From positions 124,001 through 188,000 of the forward strand of contig NZ_JACSOI010000005.1 of assembly GCF_018728565.1 (NCBI RefSeq): a stretch of DNA of 64,000 nucleotides, in the 5' to 3' direction. Every line of letters begins with the position of its first letter. Position 1 is the stretch's first letter. Positions 26,081 through 34,536 of the stretch are shown in pieces. Source of the DNA: Zobellia russellii. Lineage in GTDB: Bacteria > Bacteroidota > Bacteroidia > Flavobacteriales > Flavobacteriaceae. The translations under genes and the position numbers were made by a program. The notes beneath the pieces were generated by a model. It ran no database searches. It saw nothing but the letters and a program-made list of their open reading frames with translations, and was not told the origin of the DNA.

Positions 26081-27517
26081 TTATATGGCTTTTAGGTTAG
26101 TTGATAATCTTAAGAGTCCAAATAGCGCCAAAACACCCCACAAAAGCAGCGCTATGATGGAGATGAGTTCATTCTTAAAAAGTTCCGTAGTACTTAGAAA
26201 TTCATAATGAAATGGCGGAAAATTTTTCCAGTAATCGCTGGAAATAACATCCGGTCCCGCTTTACCCTTGTTAGGAATCAAATCCATTTGTAACTGGTTC
26301 ATTTCCTGCGCTAAATCATATCGATAATTTTCCGCCTGATCCTTAAAATGTAGAAAAGATTGAAAATCGGTTCCCGAGAAGGCCATGGATAGATTTTTAA
26401 TGGCTGTATATGGGTTGATAAAAGCAGAATACCGTTCTAGATTGTTCTGTTTACCGTAGACTTCATACAGCTGACTTTGGTGTTTGTGATACACCGCAGC
26501 ACTTAAGGCCTCGCCTTTTGCCATTACAAACCCTCCATAGTTAAAGGGAAGGTCTGCCACATCGGTAACGTTATTGGCCGCAAGGACGGAATCCTTTAAA
26601 GCCTTAAAATGCGGATCATCAGGATTATGGCTATCCCCAAGTTGAACCAAATCGTGTTCTACCGCTGTCTCCATTTCTATTTTTGAGGGTGTAGGGTAGA
26701 GGTAATACCCCATAGCCTGCAATGATTTTGGAACGATAATGATGAACAACAACCAAATACCCAAGAGCTTCACCAATGCCCCCTTAGCAGTTTTACTAAA
26801 TGCCGATACAAAAACGGTAATAGCGCCTAGAATGCCAAAAAAGAGGAGGTAGGATACAAAAAGCACCAGATACCTGAACAAACCACCGGCATGTACTTCA
26901 TGCCGTTCCAATACCATAAAAAATAGGAGCACGAGAAAGACGGAAAAAAGAAAGATCAAGGACAAACTCCATAGTCCCAACCATTTTCCAAAAACAATTT
27001 CTTTTCTGGTGATACCTTGGCCTATCAGTAATTTTAAGGTGCCGTTTTCCCGTTCCTGAGCTATGGTGTTGAACCCCAGATAGAAAATTAAAAGGGGTAC
27101 GATTACCTTTAATAACATGGCTAGACTAACTTCTCCGAAACGCAATAAACCGGTGGACATGCTTGCTTCCGAAAAATTGACGGTATTCTGTTTGTGCGCC
27201 TCCAAAAACATGGCGTTGCCCACAAAATTTTCCATCCCGAGGTCAAAAATACTTAGTACATGCTTAATTCTAAAGGCAAACGAACCGTAATGGGCCATTC
27301 TATGTGGATGCTTGTCCGGATTGTTTTCCCAACTTTCTTGAACCTCATGTTGAATTTCATGGCGGGTATGGTTTTGGTCGTTATAATTCTGCCATCCGCT
27401 ATAGGCCGAAAATAATAATAGTCCGCCCATTAGCACCGAAGCTATTAAGAGTACTTTAGACCTAAAGGCATCTTTCCATAATTGGCGTGCCAATAGATAG
27501 ATTACATTTTTTCTCAT
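26081..27517 (-). CDS. ABC-2 type permease (DUF3526-like), paralogue
   Basis: 478 residues with the same layout as the next gene in the operon: an N-terminal helix, a periplasmic loop, a helix block containing NTIAQERENGTLKLLIGQGI, a long loop and a final helix. QERENGTLK is the ABC-2 cytoplasmic coupling motif. The stop is followed directly by the ATG of the partner permease, and the gene starts 2 bases after the TonB-receptor stop. Such permease pairs with a NosF-like ATPase are seen with metal-related receptors in flavobacteria; transport direction is not known. Confidence 0.86.
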   Translation of the reverse strand: MRKNVIYLLARQLWKDAFRSKVLLIASVLMGGLLLFSAYSGWQNYNDQNHTRHEIQHEVQESWENNPDKHPHRMAHYGSFAFRIKHVLSIFDLGMENFVGNAMFLEAHKQNTVNFSEASMSTGLLRFGEVSLAMLLKVIVPLLIFYLGFNTIAQERENGTLKLLIGQGITRKEIVFGKWLGLWSLSLIFLFSVFLVLLFFMVLERHEVHAGGLFRYLVLFVSYLLFFGILGAITVFVSAFSKTAKGALVKLLGIWLLFIIIVPKSLQAMGYYLYPTPSKIEMETAVEHDLVQLGDSHNPDDPHFKALKDSVLAANNVTDVADLPFNYGGFVMAKGEALSAAVYHKHQSQLYEVYGKQNNLERYSAFINPYTAIKNLSMAFSGTDFQSFLHFKDQAENYRYDLAQEMNQLQMDLIPNKGKAGPDVISSDYWKNFPPFHYEFLSTTELFKNELISIIALLLWGVLALFGLLRLSTNLKAI

Positions 27518-27519
27518 AC

Positions 27520-30018
27520 TTAGAATTTATAGGTTGCATTCAGCAATACATTTCTTGGAGCTCCAGGCCCCAATCTAGAAGGGTTTAGGCCACCTAACCA
27601 ATACGTTTCATCAAATAAATTGTTGAACTTTAAGGTCAATTGCATTCCTGTGTTATTTGGTTTATAATAAACCGCTGCATCAAATACGGTATAGGAAGGG
27701 AGGAGTAGTCTATCCGTATCGTAAGTAGGGTTATACCATGTATACCGCTCATCCATATACTGGGCACCCAAACCAATTCCGATACCTTTTAAGGTTTGAT
27801 TGGTAAAATCATAACGACCCCAAATATTTGCATTATGCTTAGGGGCACCACCAATAGGCTCGCCAATGAATTCCTCTATGGCATCCTCAACAATTTCGGC
27901 ATCGGCATACCCATAAGATGCCGTTATTTGAAAGTTTGAAGCTATATAACCGGACACATCCATTTCAAAACCTCTACTTCTTTGTTCACCTCTGGTGGTT
28001 AGGTTGTCCAAATCATAGGTATCTCCAAGAAGGATGTTTTTTTGAGTAATATTGAAAACGGCAAGGTTGGCGAATATTTTTCCGTTCAAAAACTCTCCTT
28101 TTGCGCCAAATTCCGTCAAACTACTTTCCAACGGATCAAATCTACTAGGAGAAGTAGACCAAAAGAAACCTTCTGCCGTTGGTGATAAAGAAACTGTATT
28201 GGTGTGCGGTTGAAAGCCTTCTAGGTAAGTGGCATATGCACTAACGGTTTTTGTAACTTCATAGGTTAGACCGAATCTAGGTACAATGGCATCGTTTGTA
28301 AACTCTTGCTCATCTCCTTCATAATCAAAAATATCCGTAAAACGCTCATATCGTAAGTTTACCAAAGCTGAAAATTTTCCCACCTTAAACTGGTTTTGAA
28401 TATAGAAACCATTTGAAGTATTTAGGTTTGCAGGAATACTTAGTTCCGCAAGATTGTACGCATTGGTATTCCTAGCGCCGTTAAAAGGGTCTTCTAAGTT
28501 AAAATGAGGAACCGCAGGCACGGGTATGGTAACACCATCTACCACCGTTTGCTGAAAGTTATCCTGATTACTGGGGTCATAATTTGCCTGACCACCATCT
28601 ACCGTTAAGTATCTTCTGGCACGAAGGAATCCTGCTCCAATTTTCCGCTCCCAACGTGTAGCATCATAACCCACCAAGGTTTTATTGGTAATCTTATCGG
28701 TTTTTATGTCGTAAGTGAAATAGGTGCTAAAGTTGTCCGTTTCCCAAAATTGCTGTCTCTCATCATATCGCATTCGCGCCAGCGTAGGAATTACATTCCC
28801 ATCAATATCCACGGCCGTACCATCCACTCTATGCTCGGCTAAATCTTCGTCCCAGGTTTGTTTCATGTATTGTGCATTGAAACCTAACCGATCGGTAAAC
28901 CTTTTGCTAAAGTTCGCCATTAAAATGAGCTCTTTATTTTTGTAGTGATCGCTTGAAGCACCCACGTTCATTGTAATTGGAGTACTATCTATATCATAGT
29001 TCCCATTTATAGTGCCAAAAATAGGTTGGCCTCTATCTAAGTTACCTTCGGCATTGCTATAAATCATCTCTACGTTCAGCGAGGTGGTCTCGTTTGGAAT
29101 ATAACTTAGAGAAGGTGTAAATAGTATAGCATTATTGTTCACAACATCCCTAAATGAATCCGCCTCTTGAATTGCGGCGTTTAAACGATATAACAGGGTT
29201 TTAGATTCGTTTAAGGGCCCCGTAAAATCGGCTGTAGCCCTTATGGTTCCAAAACTACCCGTAGTTAAAGAAACCTCATTACGTTTTTCTGCCAATGGTT
29301 TTTTGGTAACCATGTTTACAGTACCACCGGGATCTGCACTCGAAAAAGTAACCGATGAGGGACCTTTTATCACTTCAACACGTTCTAAGTGTGAGGTAAT
29401 GGGCTGAAGGAAGTAATATTGACGGGTACGCATTCCGTTTAATACTTGTCCGTCATCCGCTTGCGTAATACCACGAATATTATAGTGATTGTACAGCCCT
29501 GTAACGGAAACATTACTTACCGTCTTAACGGCATCGGGTACCTGAAAGGCAAGACGATCCGCAATTAATTCTTTGGTTACCGAAGTAATGGCTTGTGGTA
29601 ACTCTTTGTTGGCAATGGCCACTTTTGTAGCCGAGAATGAATAATCACTATTATAATCCGTTCTTGCCCGACCAACCACTTCTACGGACTGTAGCTGTTC
29701 TACATTTTCCTGTAATACCAAGGTTCCTAAATCGTAATCTTTTAACTCATCAAAGGTTTTTTTAATGGAAATAGACTTCATTCCTATGTAACTCACCGTC
29801 AGTTGAAAGGTGCCGGTTTCCGAAATCTCAAAACTAAAATTTCCGTTCGCTTCGGTGGTGGTTCCCCTTTTATTTCCCCTAGCCGTATTGGAAAATGAAA
29901 CAGTGGCCCCATAAACGGGTAATCCGTTCGTATCGTTAACCTTACCATTCACTTTTATTTGACCGTACGTTGCGTTGCACAGTAGTAAGGCCAGTATTAT
30001 TTTTATATAGTGGTTCAT
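27520..30018 (-). CDS. TonB-dependent siderophore-type receptor
   Basis: 832 residues. A signal peptide (MNHYIKIILALLLCNATYGQ) precedes a carboxypeptidase-regulatory-like domain (about 22-110), then the plug (LPQAITSVTKELIADR, VSNVSVTGLYNHYNIRGI, RVEVIKGPSSVTFSSADPGG) and a 22-strand barrel ending in ATYKF with an aromatic last residue. The plug pattern is that of ferric-siderophore receptors (FhuA/FpvA type). It should import a metal chelate with TonB energy. In the same operon as an ABC ATPase, two permeases and a His/Cys-rich small protein, its ligand may be copper or another metallophore and not iron. Confidence 0.9.
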   Translation of the reverse strand: MNHYIKIILALLLCNATYGQIKVNGKVNDTNGLPVYGATVSFSNTARGNKRGTTTEANGNFSFEISETGTFQLTVSYIGMKSISIKKTFDELKDYDLGTLVLQENVEQLQSVEVVGRARTDYNSDYSFSATKVAIANKELPQAITSVTKELIADRLAFQVPDAVKTVSNVSVTGLYNHYNIRGITQADDGQVLNGMRTRQYYFLQPITSHLERVEVIKGPSSVTFSSADPGGTVNMVTKKPLAEKRNEVSLTTGSFGTIRATADFTGPLNESKTLLYRLNAAIQEADSFRDVVNNNAILFTPSLSYIPNETTSLNVEMIYSNAEGNLDRGQPIFGTINGNYDIDSTPITMNVGASSDHYKNKELILMANFSKRFTDRLGFNAQYMKQTWDEDLAEHRVDGTAVDIDGNVIPTLARMRYDERQQFWETDNFSTYFTYDIKTDKITNKTLVGYDATRWERKIGAGFLRARRYLTVDGGQANYDPSNQDNFQQTVVDGVTIPVPAVPHFNLEDPFNGARNTNAYNLAELSIPANLNTSNGFYIQNQFKVGKFSALVNLRYERFTDIFDYEGDEQEFTNDAIVPRFGLTYEVTKTVSAYATYLEGFQPHTNTVSLSPTAEGFFWSTSPSRFDPLESSLTEFGAKGEFLNGKIFANLAVFNITQKNILLGDTYDLDNLTTRGEQRSRGFEMDVSGYIASNFQITASYGYADAEIVEDAIEEFIGEPIGGAPKHNANIWGRYDFTNQTLKGIGIGLGAQYMDERYTWYNPTYDTDRLLLPSYTVFDAAVYYKPNNTGMQLTLKFNNLFDETYWLGGLNPSRLGPGAPRNVLLNATYKF

Positions 30019-30023
30019 CTTTT

Positions 30024-30713
30024 CTAAATTGTTTCTAGGTAGAGTTGGTTTAATTCATTTGCGTTAATTTCATTGGCCTTTAACTGTTGGGCCAAAACTC
30101 CTTCTTTCATAATACCAATGGTGGTGCCCAGTTCTACGGCATTAAAAATATCGTGGGTGGCCATAAAGATGACCTTACCCATACTGGCAAGTTCCTTACA
30201 GATTTGAGTAAATTCCGCTGTGGCTTTAGGATCAAGGCCAGAAGTGGGCTCATCCATGAAAATAACTTCGGCATTTTTGGCCAGTGCCACAGCAATACCC
30301 ACTTTTTGCCGCATTCCCTTAGAGTAGGAGGAGAGCCTTTTATGTTGTGCATCCAACTGCAGGCCTGTTTTAGCTAGAAATGCTTCCAGCTCTGCCGTGG
30401 TGTATGTGAATCCTGCCAAACGGCTAAAGAAATCCAAGTTTTCTACGCCACTAAGGTTACCGTAAAGTTGTACCGTTTCGGGAATATATGCGGTAAGTGT
30501 ATTGGTATCGTCCTTTCCTACTTCTTTATCGGCAATAAAGGCTTGGCCGCCATCTTTTGATATAAAGCCTAAAAAAATATTGATCGTAGTGGTTTTTCCT
30601 GCGCCGTTCTGACCCAAAAGACAAAATATTTCGCCTTTGGAAACTTCAAACGAAACGTCTTTTAAAGCTGCCTTTCCTTGATAAGACTTGCTTATGTTCG
30701 TTGCTTTCAACAT
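30024..30713 (-). CDS. ABC transporter ATP-binding protein
   Basis: 229 residues. Walker A GQNGAGKTT (about 34-42), the Q loop, the signature reading SSYSKGMRQK in place of LSGGQ, Walker B VIFMDEPTSGLDP and the H loop ATHD are present. This GMRQK signature is typical of ATPases that serve ABC-2 permeases such as CcmA/NatA/NosF. It stands 5 bases upstream of the receptor gene and powers the two permeases at the end of the operon. It is the second gene of the transcript, after the 103-codon frame at 31.2 kb. Confidence 0.92.
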   Translation of the reverse strand: MLKATNISKSYQGKAALKDVSFEVSKGEIFCLLGQNGAGKTTTINIFLGFISKDGGQAFIADKEVGKDDTNTLTAYIPETVQLYGNLSGVENLDFFSRLAGFTYTTAELEAFLAKTGLQLDAQHKRLSSYSKGMRQKVGIAVALAKNAEVIFMDEPTSGLDPKATAEFTQICKELASMGKVIFMATHDIFNAVELGTTIGIMKEGVLAQQLKANEINANELNQLYLETI

Positions 30714-30974
30714 AATAGTATAACTAAATTAAGAGTATAGGTAAATCGTGTAATCATCCTTATACACAGCAATTTGTGGTATAAGTATATAAATGATATA
30801 GAAGATGTCCTTACGAAAAAGACAGGTCCATATGTATATTCAACACTTAGCTTTCAGCATACCGTATTCGGGTGTGCGACAAATCAAAAGAAGTGTGACA
30901 AACAAAGAATATGACGAATGAAAAGGGCGTACCGGTCCTATAAAAATTTACGGTACTACATACAAAATGGACTG

Positions 30975-31277
30975 TTAAACTTGTGGAGGAGGCCGCGTAA
31001 AGCGATTATTGCCTAAAAATTGGTTCTCAAAAACAAGCTGTGGCGCATTGTTAGAGAACTTTTGTTCAAAAAAATAGAATTCTGTTTGCGGTAGAACGGG
31101 AGATTCCGTTTTTAAAAGCGGTGTAAAATTAACCGCTGTGGTAATGTGACAAACTTCGCAATGTTGCGCGTCGGAATCGTCAATATGATGCGTAAGCGCA
31201 TGCAGTCCTGCCACTTTGAATACCAAAAACAAAGCGACAAAAAACATAGAAACGAAATTCTTGCTGCTTTTCATCAT
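30975..31277 (-). CDS. Small His/Cys-rich membrane or periplasmic protein
   Basis: About 100 residues from ATG 31277 or 31274; the frame also opens at a TTG at 31286, but that lies in the promoter element. One hydrophobic segment (MFFVALFLVFKVAGLHAL) is followed by HHIDDSDAQHCEVCH, a compact group of His, Asp and CxxC able to bind metal. The C-terminal half is hydrophilic and ends RPPPQV. Similar short proteins precede metal-linked TonB-receptor operons in flavobacteria. It probably senses or hands over the metal of the downstream receptor and ABC system. The function is inferred from residues and position only. Confidence 0.62.
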   Translation of the reverse strand: MMKSSKNFVSMFFVALFLVFKVAGLHALTHHIDDSDAQHCEVCHITTAVNFTPLLKTESPVLPQTEFYFFEQKFSNNAPQLVFENQFLGNNRFTRPPPQV

Positions 31278-31283
31278 AAGCGA

Positions 31284-31291
31284 CAAAAGTA
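31284..31291 (-). promoter_or_regulatory. Candidate -7 element of the receptor/ABC operon
   Basis: Minus-strand TACTTTTG, only 6 bases before ATG 31277, so the transcript would start within a few bases of the start codon (near-leaderless). Confidence 0.5.
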
Positions 31292-31422
31292 AATAATACT
31301 TTAAATTATTAATGAGAATTTAAACAAAAATTACTTTGGCATGAATTTAACTGAAGTTGGAGTACAAGGGTATATAAATTATAAGAACATTACAAGGCCC
31401 TTTTTTATCTTCAAAAACAAGC

Positions 31423-32724
31423 TTAGTGGACACGAAATGGTTTAAAGTTTATGAATACGATGGTGTAAATGAACAACAAGAGTAAATACCAGGTATTGGA
31501 AACCAAATCTATATAATCGATTTTTCCGTTTGAAAAGCTTAAAATCATTAAAACCTGAGCTCCATAGGGCAGTAGACCTTGAAAAATACAGGCAAAAATA
31601 TCTAAATTGGAAGCGGTTTTCTTGTTATCCAATCCGTATTCATCATTAATGGTTTTGGCAATGGGGCCGGCAATGATGATAGAAACCGTGTTATTGGCAA
31701 TCGCCATATTAATAGTACTCACTAATGAGGCAATACCTAGCTGTGCCGTTTTTTTGTTCTTGATAAGCTTCTTTATGTTGACCAATATAAACTCTATGCC
31801 TCCGTTTCGTTCTACTAAAGCAGCCAATCCTCCTGTTAATAGAGACAACAAGAAAATCTCTGTCATGTTCGTAAATCCAGAATAGGCAATTTTAGTAGAT
31901 TCTATAAGGGTAAAATCACCATAAACAATCCCCAAAAGTCCAGCGAATACTGAACCTAATACTAAGGTTACAAAAACGTTCACTCCTACAATAGATAGAA
32001 CAATGACCAAAAGATAGGGCATAATTTTGATGATGGAATAACTATAAACTACAGTCTCCGTTTCGGCGGACTTTAATCCCAAACCTTGAAAGATTAAAAT
32101 AGCTATAGTGAATAGGGCAGCGGGTACGGCAATTTTAATGTTCTGCTTGAATTTATCACTCATTTTACAACCTAAGGATTGTGTAGCGGCAATGGTAGTA
32201 TCCGAGATTACCGATAAATTATCGCCAAACATGCTACCACCTAACAGTGCACCACATAAAATGGCCAAATCCGCACCGCTCTTATCGGCAAATCCCACTA
32301 CAATAGGAGCCAAAGCAACAATGGCACCCACCGAAGTTCCTGTAGAAACCGATAAGAACCCTGCAATAATAAAAATGCCAACGTAGATGTATTGAATGGC
32401 TATAAAATCCAATCCCATATTAACAATGGCATCAACACTACCGGTTTCGTTGGTAATTGCAGCGAATGCACCTGCTAACAAGTAGATCAAACACATGGTT
32501 AATATTTTATCATCTCCACAGCCTTTTAAAACGGTTTTTATTTTAGAATTTATAGATTGCCCAAACATTAGGAAGGCAGCAATTATCCCCACAATTACTG
32601 CAATGGGAGCAGGTAACGCGTAGAAATCGTTTTGATATATACCCACACCCAAAAAAGTAAATACAAAAATGAATAGGGGTACGAGAGCAGAGAATTTTGG
32701 AGTTCTATCTTTGATGTTTGCCAT
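31423..32724 (-). CDS. NhaC-superfamily antiporter, candidate methionine transporter (MetT-like)
   Basis: 433 residues with about eleven membrane segments. The family signature lies in STGTSVGAIVALAPIVVGFADKSG and GGSMFGDNLSVISDTTIAAT, the core of NhaC-type Na+/H+ antiporters. NhaC relatives named MetT are predicted methionine transporters because S-box riboswitches precede them in other phyla (known comparative genomics). Here the leader carries an S-box-like element (32801-32868), which favours sulfur amino acid transport over plain Na+/H+ exchange. The assignment rests on that leader; sequence alone does not separate the two. Confidence 0.8.
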   Translation of the reverse strand: MANIKDRTPKFSALVPLFIFVFTFLGVGIYQNDFYALPAPIAVIVGIIAAFLMFGQSINSKIKTVLKGCGDDKILTMCLIYLLAGAFAAITNETGSVDAIVNMGLDFIAIQYIYVGIFIIAGFLSVSTGTSVGAIVALAPIVVGFADKSGADLAILCGALLGGSMFGDNLSVISDTTIAATQSLGCKMSDKFKQNIKIAVPAALFTIAILIFQGLGLKSAETETVVYSYSIIKIMPYLLVIVLSIVGVNVFVTLVLGSVFAGLLGIVYGDFTLIESTKIAYSGFTNMTEIFLLSLLTGGLAALVERNGGIEFILVNIKKLIKNKKTAQLGIASLVSTINMAIANNTVSIIIAGPIAKTINDEYGLDNKKTASNLDIFACIFQGLLPYGAQVLMILSFSNGKIDYIDLVSNTWYLLLLFIYTIVFINFKPFRVH

Positions 32725-32800
32725 TTCTTTCTTTATGCTAAAAAAGGAAGTAGAAGCAAATAGATAGACATATGGGTTAACATTTGTTCCAACTAATTGG

Positions 32801-32868
32801 CTTATCTCTTTAGCACCTTGCTCGTTATTGCAGGTTGCTATCTCCTCTTTTTGAGATTCTTGATAATT
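32801..32868 (-). ncRNA. S-box (SAM-I)-like leader element, compact form
   Basis: Read on the minus strand, the 68-nt element has TTATCAAGA (32866-32858), a hairpin ATCTC...GAGAT, AGCAACC (32839-32833), a short stem TGC...GCA, AGGTGCTAAA (32818-32809) and GAGATAAG (32808-32801). Each conserved block has the order and sequence of a SAM-I aptamer such as B. subtilis yitJ, and TTATC/GATAA would close P1. P4 and the G-rich P2 loop that makes the pseudoknot are missing. A CCAATTAGTTGG hairpin follows directly. It sits about 75 nt before the NhaC-type gene. The remaining upstream gap to 33103 holds nothing else I recognise. Confidence 0.6.
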
Positions 32869-33103
32869 ATTTAAGGCGGCAAAAATAAGGTATAAGAACT
32901 ACCTGCAACTCATAAAAAGAGTTAATTTATATCATACTTTTTTTTGGTCAATTAGAAGAAATCCTAAACTTTTGAGTTAATAAGTAGTATAAATCCTATG
33001 TAAATGGTACGTCAAGTAACGTAATACATATTTTTTAACTTAGTTTGTAACTGCTAACCAAGGGATAAAAAAGTCTATTTATCTTATTATTTTGAAGAGT
33101 GGA

Positions 33104-34447
33104 ATGAAAAAACAAGACTTACACGCTGAAAATCAACTTTCAACAACCAATGAAGGTGATAACCATACAACTATTAGTCAGCTAGAAAAAGACAAAATCA
33201 TTGAAAGACAACTGCGTTTTCAGGATTTGTTAATCAGTATCTCTACAAAACATATTAATTCCGATTTATCGGATATTGATAAACTTATCAGAGCATCCCT
33301 AAAGCAAATTGGCGAATTCGTAGAATCGGACAGAAGCTATATCTTTTCTTATGATTTTGTAAATAACACCACTTCAAACACTTATGAATGGTGTTCTGAA
33401 GGTATAGAACCGGAAATAGAGAACTTGCAGAATGTACCTATAGACTTTATTCCGCAATGGATAGAAGCACATAAAAAGGGAGAGCCGTTCTTTGTGGAAG
33501 ATGTAAGTGAATTACCAGAAGACGGAGAACATGGTTTACGAGCCGTTTTAGAGCCACAGGGCATTAAGAGTCTAATTACTATTCCAAAAATCAAGAATAA
33601 TGAGTTGATCGGTTTTATTGGTTTTGATTCGGTCAAAAAAATCAATAAGTATGATGATAATGAAAAGGACATCCTTTTTGTCTATGCCAATATGCTGGTT
33701 AATGTCATACAGCGTAAAGAGAGTGAAGAACGGATAAAGGAGCAAGAGAAGAAGAAGGAAGAACTATTAAAAAATTTATCGCTTCAAAATGAAGAATTAA
33801 GTGAATATGCCCATGTGGTATCTCATGATTTAAAAGCCCCTCTCATTAATATTCACACTTTGGTGAGTTGGTTTATAGATGACAATAAGGAAGCTTTGGG
33901 AGAGGATACCATACAACCTTTGCATCAGGCCTTGTTTAATGTGGAAAAGATGAATTTCTTAATAAAGGGAATTCTGGATTATTCCACTATAGATAAAATA
34001 GAATCAGAAGACAAACAGGTTGATTTTAATATCCTCATTAAAGAAGTCTTGGAAACTATTTTAGTGCCCGGCCATATAAAGGTTACGGTTCAAGAGAACA
34101 TGCCAAGTTTGTACGGGAATACCTGGAGATTTAAGCAGGTTTTTCAAAACCTGATTCAGAATGCCATAAACTATGGAGATAAGGAACAGGGCACCGTAGA
34201 TGTGGGCTATATTGATAGAGGTGACCATTATGAGTTTTTTGTAAAAGATAATGGCATTGGGATCAAGTCCGATTATTTTGAAAGAATATTTAAAATCTTT
34301 ACCAAATTAGAAAGCACGGGTTCCTCATCCGGAATAGGTCTATCCATCGTTAAAAGAATCATTAAATATTATAACGGTTCCATTTGGTTAGAAAGTGAAG
34401 AGGGCGTAGGCACCACCTTTTACTTTACACTTTTGAAGACCACGTAG
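33104..34447 (+). CDS. GAF-domain sensor histidine kinase
   Basis: About 447 residues from ATG 33104; the frame opens four codons earlier at a TTG. A short helix leads into a GAF domain (residues about 40-205, SDRSYIFSYDF, LITIPKIKNNELIGFIGFDS). A coiled coil follows, then a HisKA domain with His241 in YAHVVSHDLKAPL and an HATPase domain with N box QNLIQNAINYG, G1 DNGIGI and G2 SSGIGLSIVKRII. No membrane segment or signal peptide is seen, so it is a cytosolic sensor, perhaps a phytochrome-like kinase without the bilin Cys. No cognate regulator lies nearby. Confidence 0.9.
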   Translation: MKKQDLHAENQLSTTNEGDNHTTISQLEKDKIIERQLRFQDLLISISTKHINSDLSDIDKLIRASLKQIGEFVESDRSYIFSYDFVNNTTSNTYEWCSEGIEPEIENLQNVPIDFIPQWIEAHKKGEPFFVEDVSELPEDGEHGLRAVLEPQGIKSLITIPKIKNNELIGFIGFDSVKKINKYDDNEKDILFVYANMLVNVIQRKESEERIKEQEKKKEELLKNLSLQNEELSEYAHVVSHDLKAPLINIHTLVSWFIDDNKEALGEDTIQPLHQALFNVEKMNFLIKGILDYSTIDKIESEDKQVDFNILIKEVLETILVPGHIKVTVQENMPSLYGNTWRFKQVFQNLIQNAINYGDKEQGTVDVGYIDRGDHYEFFVKDNGIGIKSDYFERIFKIFTKLESTGSSSGIGLSIVKRIIKYYNGSIWLESEEGVGTTFYFTLLKTT

Positions 34448-34489
34448 GTGTTAGTTCCTGTGAATAATATATTTAAATAACTATATTAT

Positions 34490-34519
34490 AAACGCACTTT
34501 GAAATTTTAAAATGCGTTT
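34490..34519. terminator. Hairpin between convergent genes
   Basis: AAACGCA / TGCGTTT arms around an AT-rich loop, T-rich on the minus-strand exit as well. Confidence 0.5.
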
Positions 34520-34536
34520 AAATCTCTGCTGCCGTT

